Of a stretch of 64,000 nt of DNA, positions 36,401 through 47,155 are shown piece by piece. The notes under the pieces were generated by a model, which ran no database searches, had not been told where the DNA came from, and saw only the letters and a program-made list of their open reading frames with translations. Numbering within the stretch: position 1 is the stretch's first letter; each line of letters begins with the position of its first letter. This DNA is from Kingdonia uniflora (lineage: Eukaryota > Streptophyta > Magnoliopsida > Ranunculales > Circaeasteraceae): assembly GCA_014058105.1 (NCBI GenBank), contig JACGCM010001655.1, positions 620,001 to 684,000 on the forward strand, read 5' to 3'. The translations under genes were made by a program, and so were the position numbers.

Positions 36401-38005
36401 TAGATACCATATTCTCTCCTTATCTTACTACGATTGGATACATAAATAACTCCGCATCGGCTGACACTCGAGAGGTTTAGGTATTCCTTAAATCAGGTTA
36501 AAATAGATGGTGGGTCCAGGATAGATACTATTTTACCTAGTCACCCATTCGGGAGTGTGGGATGGTATGAGACAGTATTTACAATCCGGTATAGGGCTTA
36601 TCCTGGAGGTTGAAATGCCTCTGAATGTATATGTAGTTTGGACGTTGGCTCCGTGGGATTTGATAGATTGAGGTGATATCCTCATAGTCTGGTTAAGCTA
36701 GTGTAGTACATCATACCCTTGTATCCAACCCTATCCTGTAAGGTAAATCCTTTTTTAGTGGTTGTCAGCCTACTTTAGTCTTGGGGGCTAGCCCTTGGGG
36801 TTGACATCGCTAAATCATTCTGCATCATAACATCATTATCATCATCATCATCATCAAGCATATCATTGCATTTCTACGTACTTCCAATTCGTAGGTTCTT
36901 CTGATAGAAATCCTTAACCCTTCTGCATTATGCTTAATATAAAATCTTCTGCACTTGGGATAATCATAACATTATCTCATTCCATCATATCATCGTCATA
37001 ACATATCATTGCATTGGGATAATTATGGGATTATCCTAGTTCATCATATTCTTCTCCTCTAATTTAATTTTCTCTTCTCTAATTGATTTACTGTGTAATT
37101 AGATTCATCTTCCTTCTTCATCGATTCCTCTTCTCTCTGCCTCTATTCCTCCCACTTCTGTATCTGATTTAGTTATTAGGTTAATTAGACTGGTTGGTGC
37201 TGTGAGCTTTGGGCTAGCTTTTGGTTGTGGGCAATCTCGTTTAGCTTGTGGTAGTTTTGGGGTTGTACCTGGCTGGGGTATAGATAACCCGGTTAGATTG
37301 TAGTTGGCCGAGTTTGTTTACCCTCGTACGTTATTATATTCCTGAGGTAGGTTAGTTGTGTGTGGCACTGAGGGCAACGGTAGTGATTAAAGTATAGTTA
37401 GAAGTCCTTGGGACTGGAGTGCAGTTATAGTCTCAGCACTCCTTTGCTTGAGATATGTATGTATATATTTATAGTACAGTTTGATATAATCATTAGACTT
37501 GTTATATACCTATTAGGTGCCTATTAGTCATCCTATATATATTTATACATATACATTGTTTATCGCTAGATAATATTATATCTTATTATCATTAATATTT
37601 GTATCCATCTCATTGGTTAGTATAATCGTTTAGCTATTCTGGGGAGTTAGTGAGCTCGTTGTTTGCTCATTTTCGCATCCCCCTTTCAGTGACAGGTTGT
37701 TTCAGGTTTTAGTTGCTACTGTGGTGATCTTTGTGGAGCTGAGCTGGAAGCTCATTCTCCAGTTTCTACTGTTGGGCTTACAGCGTAGAGGTTTGTAGAA
37801 TCTTACGTTTGGATATTGTTATCTTAGTCTTCCGCTGTTTCTATTTTTTCTTATTACTCTGTTGTAATACTATTGTGAATGACTGGGCAAGAATTTTCTT
37901 ACGGCTCGGTTGTTCGTGGGGCAAATCTTTAGATTCCCCTACCTGCACATCCTCGAATCTTAGTAATTGGTATAGCTACCGATTGCTGGATTTTAGGGCG
38001 TTACA
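33500..38005 (+). repeat. LTR 1 of the gypsy derivative
   Basis: 4,506 bp. It contains the promoter region (33816-33848), a TA microsatellite near 35278-35303 and an (ATC)n run near 36833-36855. Several short ORFs (33770-33961, 34597-34875, 36231-36449) have counterparts in LTR 2, but none has a recognised domain and their frames drift, so I do not treat them as genes. Confidence 0.93.
33816..33848 (+). promoter_or_regulatory. LTR 1 core promoter: palindrome plus TATA box
   Basis: GTCGTTCAAACGAC (one mismatch from a 14-bp palindrome), then TATATATAT from 33840, then a CT-rich leader (TTCTCTTTCCTC...). The arrangement is the same in LTR 2. It probably drives transcription of the element. Confidence 0.6.
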
Positions 38006-38895
38006 GACTTGGAATCAGTGCTCTAGGTTAACTCCTATCTTGGTGTCTAGCACTCATATGTTGAGTTATTCTTAGAGAGGGTTAGGATGATTCTTGGTAT
38101 CCTGTGTCTTTTCACATGTTTGGTTATAGAGTTGATCTCTTGAGATCTTCTGCGTGAAAGCTTCTAGCATAGGTCTTGTATGTAAGCTCTTACTGTAGAT
38201 TTAGAGGACTCAAGATGTTTATCTTGAATCCTTAGAATGGTGATTGATTGGCTTCTAGTGGTAGTGGTTTCCCTGTTTATTTTGGTGTTGGGTTTTGACT
38301 TCAGATTTGTAATTTTATGCTATTTGGACGACGTTATGTTTGACGTCGTAGAAGTTTCGGTGTGTGTTCTATTTTAATGCTTTTCTTATCGAGTTTCGGG
38401 TATTTGCTCTTAATCGAATCCAGATTGATTAGGATATTGAATTTGATCGTTTGGATTGGTTTTCATTATTTACTGATATGCATCGTTTTAACCGATTATT
38501 TCCATCTCTTGTGTCGCGGACCTGATCTCATTGCAGACATGTTATATGACTGGGGATGGTATGTACATCAAATTGTCGTTGTTCATATAAGGAAAGGGAC
38601 ATCATATTCCACTTTCCCCTTAAGTTTTTGGCATTCTTAATTTATTTGTTTTTATAATTAAACTATATATATTTTCATACAAATTATATATTAATATATT
38701 TTAACCATAGTCTATGATATGTTGCTTTTGCTATAAGGTCGTGTACCTGGACGGGAAGTTCAGGGGCTTTTTATTTTATTGACCTTGCGTAACCGCTAGT
38801 ACGATATGGTTACACATTACATTGGAAATATACTATACTAAACTTAAGTAGGTATTTTAAATTTCGGGACGAAATTCCTTTTAAGTAGGGTTGAA
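38006..38895 (+). other. Interior of the gypsy derivative (PBS to PPT)
   Basis: 890 bp. The PBS lies at 38008-38028: CTTGGAATCAGTGCTCTAGG, a mutated form of the common TTGGTATCAGAGCCTAGG. A 92-codon ORF at 38362-38640 has no recognised gypsy domain. The end carries TTTCGGGACGAAATTCC and the purine tract TTAAGTAGGGTTGAA (38881-38895) directly before LTR 2. Everything between gag start and integrase end is missing. Confidence 0.85.
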
Positions 38896-41800
38896 TGTAA
38901 TGTCCCGAATATTAAGGTTAATTTTTTATTTTATTAAGTATTATTATTATTTATCCTATATGTTACTCGTTATACATCCGCATTATTTCTTTTGTAAGGT
39001 TTGGTGTTAGATTCCTTTTTTGTGGTATAGGTGTTTCGGTGGTTGTTTGATCAGAAGAGTTAGAGTTTTGATGTTAGGAGCCCGTGGTTGGATGTTGATT
39101 GGGTGTTGTAGTTGTTTCGGGTTGTTCTTGTCTTTTGAGGATCTTGGTGCTGTGCGGTATTGTGGGTGGCTCAGGAGGATCGCAGAATGATTTTTGGAGT
39201 TTTTCCCAGTGGTCGTTCGAACGACTTGGCGTTACTATATATATCATTCTTCATTCTCTCTCATCATTTTTCTTCTCTCTCCCTCACCAACTTAACCCCA
39301 ACTTCTCAATCCTTCTCCTCCATTCAATTCCTCAACCCTTCTCCTTCCTTAGTTTGATTGGAGCTTGGGGGAATCACCTTCTTCCACCAAATTTCAGCTC
39401 TTGACTCTCATGAAAGAGAGGGCTGCTATTTTCAGATTCGGATTTGTCAGTGGGTCGCCGTTTCTTTACGAACCATGGCCACCACTTTGAACTCAGCTTT
39501 CTCTCGCCTTCGAGGTTTGTACTCTATTTCTCGGTTGAGCCGTGGTTTGTGGCGATTCGGGTTTGGTGGTTAATTTTGGTTTTAGGGCTTGTAATAGTGA
39601 GATGTTTAATGTGTTTTGACCATTGTTGAAGAATTGTGGGGTGCTTGATTGGGTTATCGCAGGTGTTGACCGGTGACGGTGATTGTTTGGGTTGAATTGT
39701 TGGTGTTTGGGTAACTAAAATGATGGTATTTTCTTGCTGATGTTCGGTGGTATGATTGGGGTTTAGTGTGGTTGGGAAGAGGAGGATTGGTGGTTGTTCT
39801 AGGTAGTATTTGTTGCCATTTCGGAGAGGACTGCCTGAGTCGACAATTGTTGCCATTTTGGTTCAGAAATTACTGCCCAGATTACTGTTATTCTAGAGGA
39901 AGAGTAAGGGTTGTTTTTTCCCACTTCGAATACTAGGAGAGTGATTGTTGGGCAGCTGATTCAGTGGGTTTAAAGTTGCATATCTTCATGAGATTACGGG
40001 TGATCGGAGAAGCGCAGCGCAGCGTGGTGGACCGTGGGTTTCGATGCAGTTTTGTTACTGAGTTTAGTCATGGTGCTGATCTGAAACGCAGTTTTTGGCA
40101 GGTATCCTTTGTTGGAATTGTGATTGGGCTCCGGGCCCTGATAGTGGTTGATGTTGTGGTGTTCCTGGTCCTTTCCGTGATTGATTTGGTATTTAGGAAG
40201 TCAATTCGCAGAGTATTTTTCCATTGGGGTGGAGTTTAGACAGTTTCGCCGAGATTGTCGTTCCGAGTGTGGTTTTGTCAGGCGAGTTTTATCTTCCTAA
40301 ATAACTAGACTATTATCTTGATTTGTGAGTTATAAAAATACCTAGTATAACATATTATATCTGTGATTAGGTTAGTATATGGGTTAATTACTGAGGACAC
40401 TTTACCGGTTATCCGTTTAGCATACCTTAGACGAGAGTATTTAAGGGTTTGATAAGTTAGTAAAACCCGCAATAATGTGAGTTTAACTACTAGATAGAAT
40501 ACATAAGTTATGATTAGCCAGAGGAGGTTATTCTCCGTTGTCGTCGATGTGACGATGACTCTTGAGATTCCTCTTAGACCGATTTCATTGAGGGTGGTTA
40601 TCCCGAATCTTTTCTTCGTTGGGGCTGAGAACAAGATATTTCTCAGTGTGTTGCGACGCCTCAACGTTGCTCTACATATGTATATATATATATATATATA
40701 TATAATATATTAAATGTGGTATTGCTGGTTAGTTATCAGGGTGCCCATCTTGTTTCAAGGCACTAGTAACATGTTTTGACGATTAGTGGAGATATATGGC
40801 CGGTTGTGGTTTATCTGCCATTTCTTTGAGATAGTGCAGTTCAGAGACTATAGTTCTCACCTTATAGTATAGCTCCTTGGTTAGTTTGGGTTGCTGGATT
40901 TGGTTCCAGGGTAGTCTTGGTGCGACATAGCTTCAGTAAGACATGGTCTTCGATTCGGAGCTCGTCTTCTTGCCTACTATTATTTTGATTAGACTTAGGA
41001 CTAGTCAAGGTGTACTCTGTGTTCTCGAAGCCTGATCCTTGAGCACTATCGTCGCGATTAGTGGTTGTTTGGAATGTTGGATTCTATGTGGGAATGTGGT
41101 ATCTCATGGACTGTCAGTTGTTGAAGGTGAGCAGACGGCTTATCCGTGGTGGTTGGTCGTAGATGTTGAACTTCTGATAGTTTGCCTTAGGATTATTTAC
41201 TTATCGTGTAGTGACACTTATTGTCCTCATGATTTTTAGTGCTAATAGAGCTTACTCATAAGCCTTCCTTCCTCGGGATGAGGCTGTTAGGGATGTGTTC
41301 CCTTCCGTTATCTAGGAGGCAGCGAGACAGCATGGCGCAGTGAGGTACGCGGCTGAGTCAGGTGGTTTATGAAGTTGTACATCACCCGAGATGTTAGAAT
41401 GCGGCAGAAACCTCCTGTTGAATCCGGTTCCTGTACATCCGTGCTAGTGACTTTTGTACATGATTAGGAGGATAGTGAGGCAGTTCTGTTATTGGGGATT
41501 GTTGACTACTTGTTGGACACTTGTAGGTCACCCCATGAGTACTAGTCTGTGTTGAAAGCTAGAGTACTGTTGTACTTGATGGTAATCATATTGCTTTATG
41601 GAATCTTAGAGACTGATGTTGTTTAGGTGTCGTGACGGTTAAGTTGATGGTTCATCTAGGTTTAGATGGTACAACTGAGTCACAAGTTGGCATCTGTATT
41701 AGTTTGGTTTCCACGCTCACAGGCAGGTGGTTACCCTATTATGTACTGGTTGTGTTAACAGCAGTTGTGTTTCAGTGTTTAGGATTTTTGCTCACATCCA

Positions 41801-43396
41801 TAGATGACATATTTTCTCCTTATCGTACTGCTATTAGATATATAAATAACTCCGCATCGGCTGACCCTCGAGAGGTTCAAGGATTCCTTAAATCGAGTTA
41901 AAATAGATGGTGGGTCCAGGATGGATACTATTATACCTAGTCACCCATACGGGAGTGTGGGATGGAATGAGACAGTATTTACAATCCGGTACAGCGCTTA
42001 TCCTTGAAATTGAAATGCCTCTGAATGTATATATTGTTCGGACGTTGGCTCCATGGGATTTGATAGGTTGAGGTAATATCCTCATAGTCTGGTCGAGGTA
42101 GTACAGTACATCGTACCCTTGTATCTAACCATATCCTGTAAGGTAATTCCATTTTCAGCGATTTTTATCCCACTTATGTCATGGGGGCTTACCCTTTGCG
42201 TTGAGATCGCTAAATCATTCTGTATCAAAACATCATCATCACCAATCATATCATTGCATCTCTGCATACTTCCAATTCGTAGGTTTTTCTAAGAGAAATC
42301 CTTAACCCTTCTGCATTAAGTTTAATATAAAATCTTTTGCACTTGGGATAATCATAAGATTATCTCATTCCATCATATCATCATCATAACATATCATTAC
42401 ATTGAGATAATTATGGGATTATTCTAGTTCATCATATTCTTCTCCTCTTATTTACTTTCCTCTTCTCCTAATTGATTTACTGTGCAATTAGATTTATCTT
42501 CCTTCTTCATCGATTCCCCTCCTCTCTACATATATTCCTCCCTCTTCTGTATTTGATTAAGTTATTAGGTTAATTAGTCTGGTTGGTTGCCATAAGCTTT
42601 AGGATTGTTTTAGGCTGTGGGCAATCTTGTTTAGCATGTGGTAGCTTCGTGGTTGTACCTGGTTGGTGTTTGGATAACCTAGTTTGATTGAAGTTGGCCG
42701 AGGGTTGTTTACCCTCATGCGTTATTGTATTCTTGAGGTAGGTTAGTTGTGCGTGGCGCTGAGGGCCACGGTTGTGATTAGAGATTAGTTAGTAGTCCTT
42801 CGGACTGGAGTGCAACTATAGTCTCTACACTCCTTTGCTCGAGATATGTATGTTTATATTTATAGTATAGTTTGATATAATCATTAGACTAGTTATATAC
42901 CTATTAGATGCCTATTAGTCATCCTATATATATTTATACATATACATTGTTTATCATTAGATATTATTATATTCTATTATCATTAATATTTGTATCCATC
43001 TAATTGGTTAGTATAATCATTTAACTATTCTTGGGAGTTAGTGAGCTCCTTGTTTGCTCAATCTCGTATCCCCCTTTTAGTGACAGGTTGTTTCAGGTTT
43101 TAGTTGCTGCTGTTGTGATCTTTGGGGAGCTGAGCTGGAGTCTCATTCTTCAGTTACTACTGTTGGGCCTGCTGCGTAGAGGTTTGTAGAATTTTACATT
43201 TAGATATTGTTATCTTAGTCTTTCGTTGTTTATATTTTTCCTTATTACTCTGTTGTGATACTATTATGAATGACTGGGCTAGAATTTTCCTACGGCTCGA
43301 TTGTTCGTGGGGCAAATCCTTAGATTCCCCGACCTGCACATCCTCGAATCTCAGTAATTGGTCTAGCTACCGATTACTGGATTTTGGGGTGTGACA
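38896..43396 (+). repeat. LTR 2 of the gypsy derivative
   Basis: 4,501 bp, starting TGTAATGTCCCGAAT and ending GGTGTGACA. Same order of landmarks as LTR 1, including a longer TA microsatellite (about 40679-40705). The (ATC)n run is reduced here. Confidence 0.93.
39212..39244 (+). promoter_or_regulatory. LTR 2 core promoter: perfect palindrome plus TATA box
   Basis: GTCGTTCGAACGAC (39212-39225) is a perfect 14-bp palindrome 10 bp before TATATATAT (39236-39244). A CT-rich leader follows. From the 3' LTR this promoter would read out into 43397 onwards. Confidence 0.6.
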
Positions 43397-43401
43397 CAAA
43401 T
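43397..43401. repeat. 5-bp target-site duplication CAAAT (right)
   Basis: Perfect partner of 33495-33499. Confidence 0.92.
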
Positions 43402-43920
43402 GAATCACCAAATGTTGGTCAATTAATGGTATATGTAGACGACAGATACCATTCAAATCTACACATGGCTTATACATAAATAGGATATGTACTCACATGT
43501 AGAGACACCATAAGTTTCTAGAAATTTATAAAGTAAACCTCAATAGCTACTTCTTCCAATCTCTCAGAGAAACATACACTTTATGAAGCAAGTCATGAAT
43601 GTAGTTGGTTAAGATTTGTGGTATATTATATTTGTAGTATGTGCAGATTACCTTCTGTTACAAGCCTCCCAACAATTATATGTGAAGACAATATTGCATG
43701 CATTACAGAAATAAAAGAAGGATATATCGAAGGTAACAGAACAAAACATATCCCACCAAAGTTCGTTTAATGCACACATGAGCTAGAGAAAAATCATAAT
43801 ATCAAAGTTTAGCAGATATGATCAAGTAAAAATCTAGTTAATCTATTTACAAAAGCTCTACTAATGTCAGTATTCAAGATAATTATATACATCATCGATT
43901 TGAGACGTATATGTAAATAA
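43402..43920 (+). pseudogene. Copia 3 pol remnant, RNase H C-terminal part
   Basis: Continues the frame broken at 33499: NVGQLMVYVDD, LHMAYT, GYVLTC, EASHECSWL, TIICEDNIACITEIKEGYI, then RTKHIPPKFV and LVNLFTKALLMS, ending at TAA 43918-43920. These are the C-terminal copia RNase H blocks (usual form ADLFTKALP). Stops and small shifts throughout. Confidence 0.88.
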
Positions 43921-44177
43921 TCTAGTTGACATCAGCGGGAGAATGATTCTAGGATGGGTATTCTCACCATCGTATTATAGGACAACAAGCACATTGTACT
44001 CCTTTTCCTTTGCCAAGGTTTTATCCTACTGGCTTTTCTTGGCAAGGTTTTATCTAGACAGTATTGGCACGTCCATACCAATCTTGGTATTCAATTTTTC
44101 TTTTGCCAAGTCTTTTTCCCACTGGATTTTATTGGAAAAGATTTTATTAAGATACATATTGGGAATCCAAGAGGGAG
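43921..44177 (+). other. Copia 3 3' untranslated region and PPT
   Basis: Contains the recurring phrase TTTGCCAAGGTTTTATCC-ACTGG-TTTTCTTGGCAAGG, a well-known conserved 3' segment of this plant copia group. The purine tract AAGAGGGAG lies directly before the LTR. The 80-codon ORF at 43943-44185 is a by-product. Confidence 0.75.
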
Positions 44178-44471
44178 TGCTGTAAAGCATGATGTGTATT
44201 TAGCATGATGTGGATAAATGCTTGATATGAACTTATCCCATAAGTAGGATGTTGAGTATGAAGTGGATTTACAAGTATGACGTGGATTCACCTATCATAC
44301 ATGCTTTAGTAGATGACCAATTTATTGACATGTCATGCTTTCAAACATATATATATTGGCATCATCCCATTGTACTTGATGATCAGAGAAAATAAATAAA
44401 TCTCCTCTCAGAAACTATCAAAGTTTAGCTTACTTGTTTCATTTGCCTATTTGTTTCCTTTTTGTTTAACA
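44178..44471 (+). repeat. Copia 3 3' LTR
   Basis: 294 bp, TGCTGTAAAGCATGATG...GTTTAACA, aligned along its length with 29042-29337. Confidence 0.88.
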
Positions 44472-47155
44472 AATGTTGTTATCAATACTAAACGAATCCA
44501 AAATAGAAACACCTAAAACTACTATGTATTGCACTTCACCAAAATAGTAAAACCTAAAGATCTTCATCAACATCCGGATGTTCTACACCAGTACCCCATG
44601 GGTAAAAAGAACTTTCCCATGAGTTCACTAATTGATAGACCATCATTTTTCTAATCAAAATCATACTTAAAAATATAGCAAAAGGGCAACTAGGGTGTCA
44701 ATCCACTGAGTGGTACGTTTTTCTAGGGTAAACAAAAATCATGGGGAAAAAGGGATTTGTTTTGTTAGAAATCTTGGTAAAAACTAGGTTTTGAAAATAC
44801 TTATTAAAACTAACTAGATACATGGATTCTTCTTTATATTAGTTTATTAGGGCTTAATTTAATAGGTCTTTTTTCTGCGTCCATGAATTTTCCCTTTCCA
44901 GACCAATTCGTGGGGTTTAGAATTATTTTATGATCTTTACGTTAAAAACAATACAGAGAGCCTAATCAGTTAGAATTCTTAGCATCCTCCTCAGATCAAG
45001 TTCGAGAGGATTAACCCTGGAACATCTTAATAAAAAAAATCAATTACGAAAATTAAAATAACTTTCATATAGACTAAGAATAAAGTTATGAGATACAAAT
45101 TTAGTTATTAAGCTCCCCAAAACCCAACAGAAATAAAAAGTCATATTTGGAGAGGAAGAACTGATCCTAAATTGAAAAACCCAAAGGTTTGAAGTGCCTT
45201 AACTTCCCCTAGTCTTCTCCAGCAGTGATAGACATGCATTCATTAAAGTTTTTCTCGCTTTAGATCACCTTTGGAACTGTGTAAAAAATTTATGACTTTT
45301 GACAACTGATCGCTAGCCATTGGCCTTGTACAGGCGGTGATCGCTTGTGGCATAGTAGCCGGAGTTGCTCAGCATTTTTAGTTTTACATTATTTAGTTAG
45401 GGAAGATTAAATTGGAATTTATTCTCTTATACCCTTCACTCAGTGATGATCTTAATTTTCATTTAGCCGAACTAGGCCAATTCTGATAGAAATTGTACTG
45501 CTAAACTACTGTAATCTCTCAGTGTGGTTCTTAAGCCATTTTAGCTCTAATTTGGCCATGTTCCTTCCAAATTGATACTAGTAGGGTAGATAACCTGAAT
45601 ATGAGGTAACTAGGCAATAATTAGATAAAAAGGTTCTTAAAACAGCTAAAAATTCTTGCGAAACAAGGTTAAATTATGCAAAAAAATGTGCTTATCAAAT
45701 ACCCCCAAACTTTTCATTTTGTTCATCTGGAGTAAAATTAAATAAAATAAAATACCAAATTTAAGCCACTTTTTCTAGTCTTGCGATTGCATTTAGCATA
45801 TGCAATTTGCCGTTATACCCCTAGGTGTCCCTGGTGGACTAGTGTTATCTCGTGAGGGTTTTTAGTATTTTTAACCACAAAAATTTGAATAAATCAGTAA
45901 TTCTAGTATTTCAAAGTATTTATTTATTTTCTCAGTAACTTCTATAAACCTTAGATATATCCCAAAAATGTACCCTTAAAGGAGCTTAGTTTATTGATCA
46001 GTTTAATAGAGTTTATCAAAATAATTAGGCAAAACTGAGGAGAAAAGAAACTATATTATAATGACTTACCATTAAGCCTTCCCCATAAAGGGTTAAATTT
46101 GTGAATGTGTGTTGCCACAGCTCTAGTATTGTCTGCTAAAAGATTATCATTTAGCAGTTTAACTACCTCCTTATAGAGTTGCTTGTAGGAGAAGACTAAC
46201 TTCTTCCATTCACTAACCTACTTTATTAAGTTGAATTAGCAATAATTATACTTTCGCTACCACTTTCTTTTTATAATGATTCCCTGTATCTAATTGGTCG
46301 ATATTCCATGCCAGTTGGCTCTAGGTGCCAGGATTTTGAGTCTCTTCATGTCCAAGACTTCAGGTTCACACCATTATTTATTTACTTGATACTTTGATAA
46401 CTTTTCTTCTTGATTACTCTTTATTTTTTCCATATTTTGTTTTCTTTTGTATCACACTGTGTAATTTTCTATTCGACTATTTTAGGTAGTGAGTTCATTA
46501 CTCTCTCTAGATTGGTTAAGTGTCTCCCGAAAACTTATTTAGACAAGTTTTTTTACTGGTGCGAAGTGCATGTTCAATCAAAAAATTTCTAACTCTATAA
46601 TTTGAGAATATCATTAGTATACAATATTATAATATCTTAAGTTAAATTTTTTTCCAATTTCGGTGTATTAGTCAATAATCCCATTAAACGATATAATCTA
46701 TAAGGATTATTTTAATTCTTCTAACTATTTAATCTAAAAGCTTATTTAGTTTAATTTGCATTCATAAGCTAATTAATTCAACTTTACTAGTCATACTGAG
46801 TGTACCGACTTTCTCTAAGAACATAAAAAAGGTTACCCACCCCCAAACTTAAATGAAACATTGTCTTCAATGTGAACATATATAAGTAAAATAAAAGAAA
46901 TGAAAGGGTGAGAGTAAATGTTTCCAACATGAGATATATTACTAATAAGATGCACTAAACAAGTAATTAAACTGAAAAATTGGTATTGAACGGAAAAATA
47001 GTGATATATATCAATATTGCATTCTACAGTTATTATATCTAGACAAACACTGCTAGCAGCATCTCCGGAGGCAAAAAATGAGATTTAAGGGCTAAGATGG
47101 AATTATAGCTGTCCCAAACTATTTAAAAAAACTAGCTGCTCAAAACTACCCATCC
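44472..47155. other. Spacer with minus-strand gypsy-like purine tracts
   Basis: No coding sequence recognised. On the minus strand AAGTTTGGGGGTGGGTAACC (46831-46850) follows GACAATGTTTCATTT, and AAAAGTTTGGGGGTATTTGA (about 45695-45714) is followed by TGATAAGCACA. These are typical of the region between integrase and the 3' LTR in plant gypsy elements of the Athila/Tat type. An LTR may therefore start near 45690 and run leftwards; no partner was found. Confidence 0.4.

Larger units (their letters stand above)
33500..43396 (+). mobile_element. Non-autonomous gypsy derivative with 4.5-kb LTRs (LARD-like)
   Basis: Two direct repeats of 4,506 and 4,501 bp, each TGTAATGTCCCG...G(T/G)(T/G)ACA, flank an 890-bp interior. 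A perfect CAAAT TSD brackets the whole. The interior opens with a tRNA-Met(i)-type PBS and ends with ATTTCGGGACGAAATTCC plus a purine tract, phrases typical of the Tekay/Del chromovirus branch. No gag or pol is present, so it must have moved with help from another element. About 14 differences occur in the first 200 bases of the LTRs, so it is younger than its copia host but not recent. Confidence 0.92.
29042..44471 (+). mobile_element. Ty1/copia element 3, interrupted by a gypsy derivative
   Basis: 5' LTR 29042-29337, gag from 29543, pol 30508-33499 and 43402-43920, purine tract at 44171-44177, and 3' LTR 44178-44471. Flanks AATCT (29037-29041) and AATGT (44472-44476) could be a TSD with one mutation. 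LTR divergence is high (many substitutions in 295 bp) and the coding region is full of stops, so this is an old copy. The interrupting element at 33500-43396 is younger. Confidence 0.9.

Noticed and set aside
34597..41901. Paired ORFs in both giant LTRs (34597-34875/39964-40239; 33770-33961/39160-39357) as conserved genes
   Set aside because: They are similar because the LTRs are duplicates. Frames drift, starts differ, and composition is hydrophobic low-complexity; no domain is recognisable.
43943..44185. 80-codon ORF (+) as an additional copia gene
   Set aside because: It overlaps the conserved non-coding 3' segment and PPT of this copia group.
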